Shown here: positions 1 through 7,722 of the stretch, one piece after another
How the letters are laid out: each line of letters opens with the position of its first letter
Numbering within the stretch: position 1 is the stretch's first letter
Assembly: GCA_045562755.1 (NCBI GenBank)
Contig: JBJKVF010000002.1
Location: 1-26,082 of the forward strand
DNA length: 26,082 nt
Direction: 5' to 3'
Source: GCA-002708145 sp045562755
Lineage (GTDB): Bacteria; Chloroflexota; Dehalococcoidia; Lucifugimonadales; Lucifugimonadaceae
Notes under the pieces: generated by a model
Seen by the model: only the letters and a program-made list of their open reading frames with translations
The model's database searches: none
What the model was told of the DNA's origin: nothing
Program-made: the position numbers and the translations under genes

Positions 1-182
1 ATTGCTTTAGCCAAAATTCTTGCTGTACTGGTTTTGCCAGTTCCTCTAGGACCACAAAACAAGTATGCATGTGCAAATCTAGAAGAATCCACTGAATGTT
101 TCAATGTTTGGGATATATGATCTTGTCCCACAAGATCATTAAGAGTCGACGGTCTCCATTTTCTATATAAAACTTCAGTCAT
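1..182 (-). CDS. dnaX: DNA polymerase III subunit gamma/tau, N-terminal fragment
   Basis: The N-terminal 60 residues of the clamp-loader ATPase subunit; the gene runs off the left edge of the window. The start MTEVLYRKWRPSTLNDLVGQ is the family's typical N-terminus, and the Walker A P-loop GPRGTGKT lies at residues 44-51, followed by ARILAKA. In DnaX this AAA+ module loads the sliding clamp and, in tau, links the polymerase cores. The ATG at 180-182 lies inside the end of ybeY (8-base overlap), so the two are probably translationally coupled. It is the last gene seen of the long minus-strand run. The tau/gamma frameshift region and the zinc-binding cysteines lie outside the window. Confidence 0.93.
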   Translation of the reverse strand, partial: MTEVLYRKWRPSTLNDLVGQDHISQTLKHSVDSSRFAHAYLFCGPRGTGKTSTARILAKA

Positions 183-681
183 TATTTTTCACCAAATTAA
201 TTATAGTGTCCGTAATAGAATTCATCTCTAGTTCTTCACTAATATTTTCATGGTCGAAGCCTAACAGGTGAAGGATTCCATGGGCAACTAATTTCATCAA
301 CTCATCCACTAAATCAACTTGATTTTCAATAGATTGTCTACAAGCTTGAGGAAATGAAATGACAATATCACCTAAATAATCTTGAAAGTTTTCAGGTATC
401 ACAAAATCTTCTTCTATTAAGCCTTCACGTAAATCCAATTGATCCCCGTAATATTGACCTTCAAAATCATTGGAAAAAGACAATACGTCTGTCACTTCAT
501 TCAAACCTCTGTATTGATGATTTAAATTCTGAACGTAGTCATCATCACTAAAATATATAGAAACGCTGCTTTTTTGAATTTCTAAATAGTTGAAAGCTTC
601 AACAGCAACCAAATACAAATTGTCTTGTGGAATATCAAATGAATCGTCAGAAACATCAAAATTAATGTTAATGTCGCCCAT
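175..681 (-). CDS. ybeY: YbeY endoribonuclease / 16S rRNA maturation factor
   Basis: A 168-residue protein of the UPF0054 family, zinc-dependent single-strand endoribonucleases involved in 16S rRNA 3'-end maturation and ribosome quality control. The zinc motif HGILHLLGFDH is intact, with H134, H138 and H144 as ligands, and RGLNEVTDVLSF (58-69) is the conserved substrate-cleft segment. The length is normal for the family. The ATG at 679-681 is preceded by GAGGT about five bases upstream. It follows hflC by 31 bases and overlaps dnaX by 8. Its stop is TGA, one of only two TGA stops in the window. Many bacteria pair ybeY with phoH or era; here it sits between hflC and dnaX. Confidence 0.95.
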   Translation of the reverse strand: MGDININFDVSDDSFDIPQDNLYLVAVEAFNYLEIQKSSVSIYFSDDDYVQNLNHQYRGLNEVTDVLSFSNDFEGQYYGDQLDLREGLIEEDFVIPENFQDYLGDIVISFPQACRQSIENQVDLVDELMKLVAHGILHLLGFDHENISEELEMNSITDTIINLVKNND

Positions 682-712
682 CTTACCTCACTAAGAAAAA
701 GGAATAGTCTTA

Positions 713-1873
713 CTAGTCACAAATAGCTAAATTTGATCCAAATTCATTAGTTCTGACTTTATAAATATTTCCTAAGTGTGAAAATTCAACTTCATACCCT
801 AAGAGTTTTGACTCTTCAGATGATTCTGCAGATACACACCCCAGTGAATTATTTGGCCATTCAACTAATTGAGAGCTTAAAAATGTAATATCAGGCTGAT
901 CAACTTGTAAATCAGAGGCTAAATACCAAGCAGCAGAAACTTCAGCACATTTTGAGCTAACAGCAGAAGATGCGTTTGAATCTGTGGCATCAGATGATTT
1001 GGATGCTACATCTACTGCATTCTGTATATTAGAAAATACAGAAGCAAATTCTTCAGGTCCCATCACAGTAGTAGTATCTGTAGACAAAATACTTTTCGAG
1101 GCTTCAAGAGAGCGTTGAAATGAATAAAATTCAGGATCTTGTTCAAGAGCATCAGCAAATACTGATGTTGATTCAGCATCACCGCAACCAGTAATTATCC
1201 TACTATCTCTGTTAGCGTTAGCCAGAATAATAGTAGCTTTCCTATCTGCATCAGCTCTTACTTGAGCGTCAATTTCATTACCTTCAGCTCTTTCTTTATC
1301 AGCTTTTCTTTGTCTTTCTGCCCTCATTCTAGAATAAACACTTTCAGCTATTTCAGAAGGGAAATCAGCTCGTTTAATTCTTACATCAACAACTGTTATA
1401 CCAAATTCTTCTAGTTGTGGCGTAACAGATACCAAAACAGTATTCATTATCTGATCTCTTTGAGTAGTAATAATTTCTGATTGATTATGACTAGCGACTT
1501 CACTTCTCAATTCGGAAGAAATAATTCCAATTGCTCTATCAGCAGCAGTCTGTTCGTTACCTAATCTTTCTCTAAATAAAGCTGGATCTACAATCCGACC
1601 TCTAGCGTATACATCAATAATCAACCGCTTTTTATCTTTAGTAAGTAAAGAATCTGGTTGAGCATCAAACACTAATAATCTTTTTTCATAACGCGTTACT
1701 GATTCAATGAATGGTGTTTTGATATTTAAACCTGGCTCAGTTATCTCTGAAGTAATTTCTCCAAATCTAGTAACAATTGCAACTTCTGTTTCGTCTACTG
1801 CAAAAAAGACTTGAGGCAAAATAATTGCAAGAGCAACTATGAAAAAAACAAGAATTGCGGCTAAAAATTTCAT
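713..1873 (-). CDS. hflC: HflC-type SPFH membrane protein with extra C-terminal domain
   Basis: A member of the stomatin/prohibitin (SPFH) family, which forms a large membrane complex with HflK and modulates the FtsH protease. One N-terminal membrane segment (about 3-25) is followed by the SPFH domain and a charged coiled-coil region (about 165-225). The usual HflC ending DPEFYSFQRSLEASKSIL...TTVMGP is at 246-272. Beyond it lies an extension of about 100 residues, with a Ser/Asn/Ala-rich linker (about 285-308) and a compact segment (about 320-386) holding VEWPNNSLGC and a terminal LAICD. Typical HflC is about 290-340 residues; this one is 386. Its ATG overlaps the hflK stop (TAATG), so the two are coupled. 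Confidence 0.93.
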   Translation of the reverse strand: MKFLAAILVFFIVALAIILPQVFFAVDETEVAIVTRFGEITSEITEPGLNIKTPFIESVTRYEKRLLVFDAQPDSLLTKDKKRLIIDVYARGRIVDPALFRERLGNEQTAADRAIGIISSELRSEVASHNQSEIITTQRDQIMNTVLVSVTPQLEEFGITVVDVRIKRADFPSEIAESVYSRMRAERQRKADKERAEGNEIDAQVRADADRKATIILANANRDSRIITGCGDAESTSVFADALEQDPEFYSFQRSLEASKSILSTDTTTVMGPEEFASVFSNIQNAVDVASKSSDATDSNASSAVSSKCAEVSAAWYLASDLQVDQPDITFLSSQLVEWPNNSLGCVSAESSEESKLLGYEVEFSHLGNIYKVRTNEFGSNLAICD

Positions 1874-2913
1874 TATTCACCAACTCCTTGTGTAGGAACA
1901 GGAATCACGTTGTTAGATTCTGGATTTACTAAAATGACTTGACTTGGATCTCCTAAAACTTTATTGATATTAGGAAGAATTTCTTCCATAGCCTCTAAGT
2001 ACATTCTTTTACGAGTAATATCTTTCGATTTTGAATACTCACGCTGAATAGCTGTAAATCTTCCAGCCTCACCATTAGCTTCTGCAATTTTTTGCTGCCT
2101 AAGACCTTCAGCATCTTGCAATCTTTTAGAAGATTCACCTCTAGCAGCAGGCAATACACTTTCTTTGTAAGCGTCAGCCAAATTAATTATTCTAGCTTTG
2201 TCTTCTTTAGCTCTGACAACATCATCAAAAGCATCTTTAACTTGTTCGGGGGCAAACACATTCAACAATTTAACTTCTCTTATATTCAACCCCGACTGAT
2301 AGTAATCTAATATTTCTTGCAACTTATTTTTTGTTGCAATTTCAACTTCTTGTTTTTTGTCAGTTAAAACATCATCAATAGGACGTCCACCAACTACTTG
2401 TCTAAGAGAAGTTTCCGTCGCATCTTTAAGGGTAGTACCGTCTGGAGAAACTACTTTGTACAAATAATCTCTAATATTTTTAATTTCATATTGAACTGTT
2501 AATTGTACGTCTACCAGATTTGGAGCCTCACCAGGTGCTCCCAGTTCATCTGGATCTCCAGTAATCATAAGAGATTCGTCGAGAACAGGGACATCATTTC
2601 TCACTCCCAATTCCAATTTTCTGACTGCATCTACTCTAACAACATCTCTATCCCCAATTGGAGACGGCCACCACCAAGATAATCCTGGACTAACTTCTTG
2701 TGAATATTTACCAAACATCTTTAATGCTGCTTTTTCACCAGGTTGAACAGTAAAAATACCTGTAGCTAACCAACCTGCTATCGCAATCGCAATTATTAGA
2801 AGTACTACAACAGGACCAACGCCTTTGCCGGTCCCACCAAATCGTCCAAAAACTTTTTTGAATTTTTCTAGGATTTGATCAATATTAATTTGTGGATCAT
2901 CTTGTCTGTACAT
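1873..2913 (-). CDS. hflK: HflK-type SPFH membrane protein
   Basis: The partner of HflC in the membrane complex that surrounds and regulates FtsH. A short cytoplasmic N-terminus with Gly-rich FGRFGGTGKG precedes one membrane segment (about 34-54). Then come the SPFH domain (FTVQPGEKAALKMFGKY) and a coiled-coil region rich in Glu, Arg and Ala, ending in the HflK-like SQVILVNPES. I start at the ATG at 2911-2913 (MYRQDD, 346 residues) because GAGG lies five bases upstream. An in-frame ATG five codons earlier (2926-2928) has no ribosome binding site. The stop shares one base with the hflC start. The 53-base gap to the upstream unknown gene is the second largest in this run. Confidence 0.94.
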   Translation of the reverse strand: MYRQDDPQINIDQILEKFKKVFGRFGGTGKGVGPVVVLLIIAIAIAGWLATGIFTVQPGEKAALKMFGKYSQEVSPGLSWWWPSPIGDRDVVRVDAVRKLELGVRNDVPVLDESLMITGDPDELGAPGEAPNLVDVQLTVQYEIKNIRDYLYKVVSPDGTTLKDATETSLRQVVGGRPIDDVLTDKKQEVEIATKNKLQEILDYYQSGLNIREVKLLNVFAPEQVKDAFDDVVRAKEDKARIINLADAYKESVLPAARGESSKRLQDAEGLRQQKIAEANGEAGRFTAIQREYSKSKDITRKRMYLEAMEEILPNINKVLGDPSQVILVNPESNNVIPVPTQGVGE

Positions 2914-2966
2914 TAAAACCTCATTCATTAAATGGTATCACAGTGAATACTTAGTATCATTAAGAA

Positions 2967-3659
2967 TTATTTAAATAATCCTAAAAATCTGTCTTCATAA
3001 AAGTTGTAAACACCCCACCTATCCAATTCTTGCTTTAGAACATGTGCACTGCCTCCTATCTGAACAGATTTAAACATCTCTTCAATTTGACTAACGACAG
3101 CAGCAGGGAGGCTTCCATATTTTTCTACTGGATCCAACAATCCAGCAGACATCATTTCTTGAGAATTAAAAGAAATGGAGGATGCTGTGTACTCATAAAT
3201 AAATTTTAAGAGAGCCACATCCCAAAATTCGTCTACACCCACTATAACAACAGACAAATGATGATTTTTTTCAGTCAAATCTTCGGAAATTCTTTGTGCA
3301 ATTTCAGTTGGGATACCCCCCACAATTTCTAGATTATCCGGATGATTCGAATATTGATACATTATGCCAGGACTATTTGGGCCATATTGGGATGAGACAG
3401 ATTCCATATACTCGTAAGCACTTTTACTAAATCCCGAAATATTTAATGCATAATTCGGGGTAATCACATGAGGCTGATTTGCTTTAACTGTTCCAGTTCT
3501 CAATACTCCTTCCAATTGGTTTTTAGAAGAATCAAATGCTGTATAAATAGGCTCAGTAACAATAAAGTAATCTAAATTCGTCACCCCAAAAGTAGCCAAA
3601 TGTTGTTGTGGGAATTTAACCACATATGTCTGTTCTATAGCTTTGTGCCAATCAACCAT
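2967..3659 (-). CDS. conserved-looking hypothetical protein, 230 aa
   Basis: I do not recognise the family. The 230-residue product has no signal peptide or membrane segment and is predicted to be cytoplasmic. It is mixed alpha/beta, with a hydrophobic strand (HLSVVIVGVDEFWDVALLKF, about 132-151) and a C-terminus rich in aromatic residues (DRWGVYNFYEDRFLGLF). AGGTG lies about five bases before the ATG. It sits between a surface metallopeptidase and hflK on the same strand, with gaps of 31 and 53 bases, so it is probably cotranscribed. No catalytic motif, metal site or nucleotide-binding loop is obvious. The coding pattern and ribosome binding site make it a real gene, but the function is unknown. 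Confidence 0.82.
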   Translation of the reverse strand: MVDWHKAIEQTYVVKFPQQHLATFGVTNLDYFIVTEPIYTAFDSSKNQLEGVLRTGTVKANQPHVITPNYALNISGFSKSAYEYMESVSSQYGPNSPGIMYQYSNHPDNLEIVGGIPTEIAQRISEDLTEKNHHLSVVIVGVDEFWDVALLKFIYEYTASSISFNSQEMMSAGLLDPVEKYGSLPAAVVSQIEEMFKSVQIGGSAHVLKQELDRWGVYNFYEDRFLGLFK

Positions 3660-3690
3660 TATTCACCTTAAAAAATTGTAACTCAAATAT

Positions 3691-5070
3691 TTAATAATCT
3701 TTATGTTTTCTAGATAAACAAAAAAGTAACAAAACAATTGCTCCAGATAAAACAATCAAATTATCAGAATTAAATTGATTGGGTTTAGCGTTACAACTGG
3801 CATTTGAAGATTCTAAAGAGTCGTTTGTTATTTTAGTCGTAGGAACATCAGATTGATAAGTATTTTTTATTTCTGATGAACCTGCCTGAGGAGTTAATGA
3901 ATATAAAGAAATAGTGGGAAAAGGTTTGGGAGTAGGAACTGAAGATTCCGAAGTTTGGATATACAAAGACACCCCCAACTCTGTCCTCCACAAATTCTCT
4001 AGCTGAACCTTAGATTGACCATATGTTTGTTGTATTGCTGAATCCAAATTTGTTGAAGTTTTAATAGTAGCTAGCAATTCTTTCATTTTATCAACACCAA
4101 ATTCACTAATTAATAAATTAATGAAAGATTCTGCTTGTCCATAAAAAAGGAGTTTATCTTCAGATGTACCTGGTTGTCCTGAGAACATTGTTAAAGGTAA
4201 TAAATCATCATTCATTATCGCCATATCTAAAGCATTAGTGAAACTAAAACTAGGATAAATATTTGCATATTCAGCTAATCCTTCGTGTAACCATGAAGGG
4301 ACAGAAACAATTCCATCAGTGGACCTATGAACTAATATATGGGTCATTTCATGTGAAGCGGTGCCCAAATAATCTGAACTTGAAGCCAAAACAAGAATTG
4401 TCCCAATTGAATTAAATGCCATACCTTGGGTAATCAATTCACGTCTAATAGTTTTACTTTCTGGAGGTAAACCAACAATCATTTCAACAGGATTATTGTA
4501 TACAGTCACTGCTATAGGAGATTCTACATATTCTCCAAAAATAGGTTGCATTTTAGTTGCAGTCGCCTGAATAGCTTCTAGAATTTTTGTAGCTCTACCC
4601 TTCATTGGACCATGGTAATAAACAACAAATCCATCATCTTCAATGAAGTCCCAATTGAAATTAATGTCGTAGTACACAAATTCAAACATTTCAGAAAGAA
4701 ATTCATCGCCTAACTGATTAGTAATTTTAAATTGATATTTAATAGTCGTACCAGGAGGAATATATGTTTGACTAGAATTTGTATACCAAAAAAGACTGGT
4801 CATCACTTTTTCAGATTGTTCAAATTCAAAATATTTATAAATTCCAATATCATTTTCGCCTTTCCAAACATTCATTGAAATATCAGTGACATCAGAATTA
4901 GAAGTAACATTTAAGTCGACATTAAAGCCCATTGGAAATTGATTCTCAATTTCATGACTTTCCAATTTAATATTTGATATACCATCAGCATGTAATGATG
5001 CTAAAGATGGATATACAGAGATTAGGAAAAGTAGGCAAAAATAAAATAATTTAATTTTGTAATTTATCAT
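3691..5070 (-). CDS. secreted, membrane-anchored peptidase-MA family metallopeptidase
   Basis: A 459-residue gluzincin-like zinc protease expected outside the cytoplasmic membrane. It has an N-terminal signal sequence (hydrophobic 8-25), a beta-rich Ig-like N-domain (about 30-135), then the catalytic region with H240-E-M-T-H244 and the downstream SWLHEGLAEY, whose E263 is the likely third zinc ligand. A low-complexity Ser/Thr/Pro region (about 370-430) leads to a single C-terminal membrane segment (about 437-453) and a basic tail, SRKHKDY. This layout matches peptidase-MA-like proteins (PF13485) common in Chloroflexota. The substrate is unknown. The ATG at 5068-5070 overlaps the end of the phosphatidyltransferase gene by 20 bases; no strong ribosome binding site is seen. 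Confidence 0.85.
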   Translation of the reverse strand: MINYKIKLFYFCLLFLISVYPSLASLHADGISNIKLESHEIENQFPMGFNVDLNVTSNSDVTDISMNVWKGENDIGIYKYFEFEQSEKVMTSLFWYTNSSQTYIPPGTTIKYQFKITNQLGDEFLSEMFEFVYYDINFNWDFIEDDGFVVYYHGPMKGRATKILEAIQATATKMQPIFGEYVESPIAVTVYNNPVEMIVGLPPESKTIRRELITQGMAFNSIGTILVLASSSDYLGTASHEMTHILVHRSTDGIVSVPSWLHEGLAEYANIYPSFSFTNALDMAIMNDDLLPLTMFSGQPGTSEDKLLFYGQAESFINLLISEFGVDKMKELLATIKTSTNLDSAIQQTYGQSKVQLENLWRTELGVSLYIQTSESSVPTPKPFPTISLYSLTPQAGSSEIKNTYQSDVPTTKITNDSLESSNASCNAKPNQFNSDNLIVLSGAIVLLLFCLSRKHKDY

Positions 5071-5665
5071 AAGTACTTAAAAGTCTTTGGATGATAGTAA
5101 AGAATCCTAATACTATTATAGTAGCTAAAATTAATAAAAGAGCCAAACTAGACCATTGGAAGATCGCAATTCCAATGGTTAACAGAACCACTCTCTCAGG
5201 ACGAGTCATAATTCCTTCCTTACATTCAACCCCCAAAGATTCAGATCTAGCTCTCATATAACTAACTAGTAAAGATACAATCAAAGCTAAAAACACCATA
5301 ACACTTATTAATTCACATCTAATCCCAGTTAGCTGGCAGTTGTTAAAAACAGAAAATAAAAACACAGCAAATAAAACTGATGATTCTTCTATCCGATCTA
5401 CTACTGAATCTAATAAAGCTCCAAAACTAGAATTTTTACCAGTTTTACGAGCAAGAGTACCGTCAATCAAATCTAATAAAGAACCCCCAAAAACAATCAT
5501 TGAACCAGTAAAAAGTAAGCCCAAAGCTATAAATGCACTCCCTATAAGGACAATTAGCAATCCTGTTAATGTAACAAAATTTGGAGTAACACCTAATTTA
5601 ATCAGAAATCCTGAAAATGGGTTTTCAAAAAACTTATAAGTGATTTCTCTTAATCTATCTCTAAT
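5051..5665 (-). CDS. CDP-alcohol phosphatidyltransferase, probable phosphatidylinositol-phosphate synthase
   Basis: An integral membrane enzyme that transfers a phosphatidyl group from CDP-diacylglycerol to an alcohol. The full family motif is present: D65-x2-D68-G-x2-A-R73-x8-G82-x3-D86-x3-D90. Several membrane segments follow. The first ATG/GTG/TTG-type start (TTG at 5560) would remove the conserved N-terminus ENPFSGFLIKLGVTPNFVTL. The frame stays open to a stop at 5666-5668, and the only plausible start that keeps this segment is ATT at 5663-5665, seven bases after AAAGGAG. That gives 204 residues, the normal size. The ino1 and PimA-like neighbours suggest that inositol-1-phosphate is the acceptor. 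A phosphatidylglycerophosphate synthase (PgsA) is the alternative. Confidence 0.85.
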   Translation of the reverse strand: MRDRLREITYKFFENPFSGFLIKLGVTPNFVTLTGLLIVLIGSAFIALGLLFTGSMIVFGGSLLDLIDGTLARKTGKNSSFGALLDSVVDRIEESSVLFAVFLFSVFNNCQLTGIRCELISVMVFLALIVSLLVSYMRARSESLGVECKEGIMTRPERVVLLTIGIAIFQWSSLALLLILATIIVLGFFTIIQRLLSTYDKLQN

Positions 5666-5679
5666 CTAAATACTCCTTT
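5663..5679 (-). promoter_or_regulatory. Shine-Dalgarno sequence that sets an ATT start
   Basis: On the minus strand AAAGGAG (5673-5679) lies seven bases before ATT (5663-5665). The Shine-Dalgarno sequence sits inside the last codons of the glycosyltransferase gene, whose TAG stop directly precedes the ATT. No ATG, GTG or TTG lies in this frame between the stop and position 5560. Confidence 0.6.
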
Positions 5680-6802
5680 CCAAAATCAATTCTCTATAAA
5701 AATCTAAAACATCTCTTGAAACTAAATCCCAATCATATTTTTGAACTGATTTCAGACCATTATCCCCTAATTGTTTTCTTAATTTTTCATCATTAATTAA
5801 AATTTCTAAATTGTGTTGCAGACTACATACATTCTTTGGGTCTGACAACAAACCTTGATTCATATGTTGTACAACATTTTTATAACCTTCAATATTAGTA
5901 GCTACTAAACAAGTACCAGATCTCATTGATTCCAGTAAAACTATTCCAAAACTTTCTTGACCAGTGGATGGGGCACAAAAAATATGTGCTTTATCAAATA
6001 AATTTTTTTTCTGTAATTCTGTTACTTCACCCAAAAAAATGATGTCTTTAGAATTTCTAGAGGATAAAATCTTCTGAGATTCTGAATCTAATTCGCCTCC
6101 TCCAGCTATCAATAATCGAATATTTTCATATTTTTGCTTAAGATTTAAATAGGATTGAATCAAAAAAAATAATCCTTTTCGTTTTTCAAATCTTCCCACA
6201 AAAAGAATGTTAATTTTTTTATCATCAATAATTTGATATTGATCTTCTACTATTTCATCAACCAAATCTATACCATTAGGAATAATTCTATAATCTGACT
6301 CAAGGAATTTATTAACATAGTTTTTTGCTGAATCAGAAACAGCTATCTTCCCATCTAAATTATTAAAAAAATTTCTTAAAATTTTATCAGGAATAAACCT
6401 ATACATTGATGATCCTTCAAAGGAATGAAATGTTGCTACACGAACAGAATCATTTTGGATTTTCGGATTAATTGCACCTAAAGTAATAGCTCCTCCAAAT
6501 GGTTCATGTACATGAATAACATCGAAAAAATTTTCTGACAAAAAATTTTGAATTTGAAAATAAGTTTTCAAAGAAAAAGATATTCTTGCTATTGATCCAC
6601 CAATTTTCAATGGAATTGATTTACCAAACGGAATCAACCACTCTGGAGCAGAAGCAATATCTCCAGTAAAAGGAGCAATAACTTTGCTATGTAACCCTTT
6701 AGCAACTAATTGATAATGTAAATTCCTCACATGAGAATTTACACCCCCATGATAATAAAAATCATATGGGGATAGAATGGCAACCCGCAAGGAATCTGAC
6801 AT
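5666..6802 (-). CDS. GT4-family glycosyltransferase, PimA-like phosphatidylinositol mannosyltransferase
   Basis: A 378-residue GT-B fold glycosyltransferase (family GT4). The N-domain begins RVAILSPYDFYYHGGVNSHV, with the GGV sugar-donor loop, and continues with IHVHEPFGGA and VATFHSF. The C-domain has FVGRFEKRKG and the retaining-enzyme signature ESFGIVLLESM (E-x7-E). This order, and the spacing of HVHEP and PNGID, resemble mycobacterial PimA, which mannosylates phosphatidylinositol on the cytoplasmic membrane face. Its direct neighbours, a CDP-alcohol phosphatidyltransferase and ino1 two genes upstream, support this. I use the ATG at 6802; a TTG one codon earlier is possible. The TAG stop is followed at once, in the same frame, by the next gene. 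Confidence 0.87.
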   Translation of the reverse strand: MSDSLRVAILSPYDFYYHGGVNSHVRNLHYQLVAKGLHSKVIAPFTGDIASAPEWLIPFGKSIPLKIGGSIARISFSLKTYFQIQNFLSENFFDVIHVHEPFGGAITLGAINPKIQNDSVRVATFHSFEGSSMYRFIPDKILRNFFNNLDGKIAVSDSAKNYVNKFLESDYRIIPNGIDLVDEIVEDQYQIIDDKKINILFVGRFEKRKGLFFLIQSYLNLKQKYENIRLLIAGGGELDSESQKILSSRNSKDIIFLGEVTELQKKNLFDKAHIFCAPSTGQESFGIVLLESMRSGTCLVATNIEGYKNVVQHMNQGLLSDPKNVCSLQHNLEILINDEKLRKQLGDNGLKSVQKYDWDLVSRDVLDFYRELILERSI

Positions 6803-6810
6803 CAATCAGA

Positions 6811-7710
6811 CTATAGTCTAGAAAGGTATTGCTGCTCAATATCTATTCCAACTAATCCACTGTATGCGTTCAATAATCTTTTAGTAATTGGAGCTGGAAC
6901 TTCACCATCTCCCATTACTGAACCATTTACTGAAAACACAGGACATATACAAAAACTTGTGGAGGTTACAAAGGCTTCGTCAGCAGTATATACATCATAT
7001 AAATCAATATCTGTTTCTAATGTTTCATAACCTAATTCTGCTGCTAATTCTAAGGTAGTAGACCTACTTATACCTGCTAAGACATATTGTTCCTTGGGAG
7101 TAATTACTTTCCCGTCTTTTACTATGAAAAAATTACTTCCAGGCCCTTCACACAAATTACCATTCATATCCAATAATATTGGCCATGCATTAGGATCTAC
7201 ACTAGTAACTTCAAATTCAGCTTGAACCAAATTTGCGTAGTTTTGAATTTTTGCTCTAGGACTTAAAGCTTCAGGGGGAGTTCTTCTGACAGAAGGGACA
7301 ACAACAGGCATCCCATTTTTATAATAATTCGCCCTAGACTTAAATGGAAGAGAAACTGTTTCCAAAATTATAGTAGGCACCTCACCATCTGGGGTAGTAA
7401 CTCCACGACTCACTCTTTGAGTGACCCAATAATCATCATCATCAGAAATTAAAGGCAAATTTTTATTCAAAAGTTCCATTGTAATATCTGCCATCTGATC
7501 TTTACTCATTCCAGGATTCAATCTCGCATATTTCAATGATTGATAAAATCTATCTAAGTGTTCCGAAAGTTTAAAAATCTTATGTCCGAAAGTTCTAGTT
7601 GTATCAAAAACAGAATATCCCTGTAAAAATCCTCTGTCTCTGATTGAAATGACAGCATCTTTTTCAAGTATATACTCACCATTCACATAAGCAATTCTCT
7701 CTTCACTCAT
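6811..7710 (-). CDS. class IV PLP aminotransferase (branched-chain or D-amino acid type)
   Basis: A 299-residue fold-type IV pyridoxal-phosphate enzyme. The catalytic lysine is K154 in RAKIQNYANLV, the phosphate-binding arginine is probably in the N-terminal third (DRFYQSLKYARL), and EGPGSNFFIV is the conserved cofactor-side glutamate motif. VLAGISRSTTLELA is the phosphate-cup loop. Family members transaminate branched-chain amino acids, D-alanine or aminodeoxychorismate; the sequence alone does not settle which. The ATG is preceded by GGAGG at five bases. It lies 12 bases after ino1 and 8 bases before the PimA-like gene, so it is part of the inositol-lipid gene run, but I see no direct metabolic link. 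Confidence 0.88.
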   Translation of the reverse strand: MSEERIAYVNGEYILEKDAVISIRDRGFLQGYSVFDTTRTFGHKIFKLSEHLDRFYQSLKYARLNPGMSKDQMADITMELLNKNLPLISDDDDYWVTQRVSRGVTTPDGEVPTIILETVSLPFKSRANYYKNGMPVVVPSVRRTPPEALSPRAKIQNYANLVQAEFEVTSVDPNAWPILLDMNGNLCEGPGSNFFIVKDGKVITPKEQYVLAGISRSTTLELAAELGYETLETDIDLYDVYTADEAFVTSTSFCICPVFSVNGSVMGDGEVPAPITKRLLNAYSGLVGIDIEQQYLSRL

Positions 7711-7722
7711 TAAAACCTCCCA

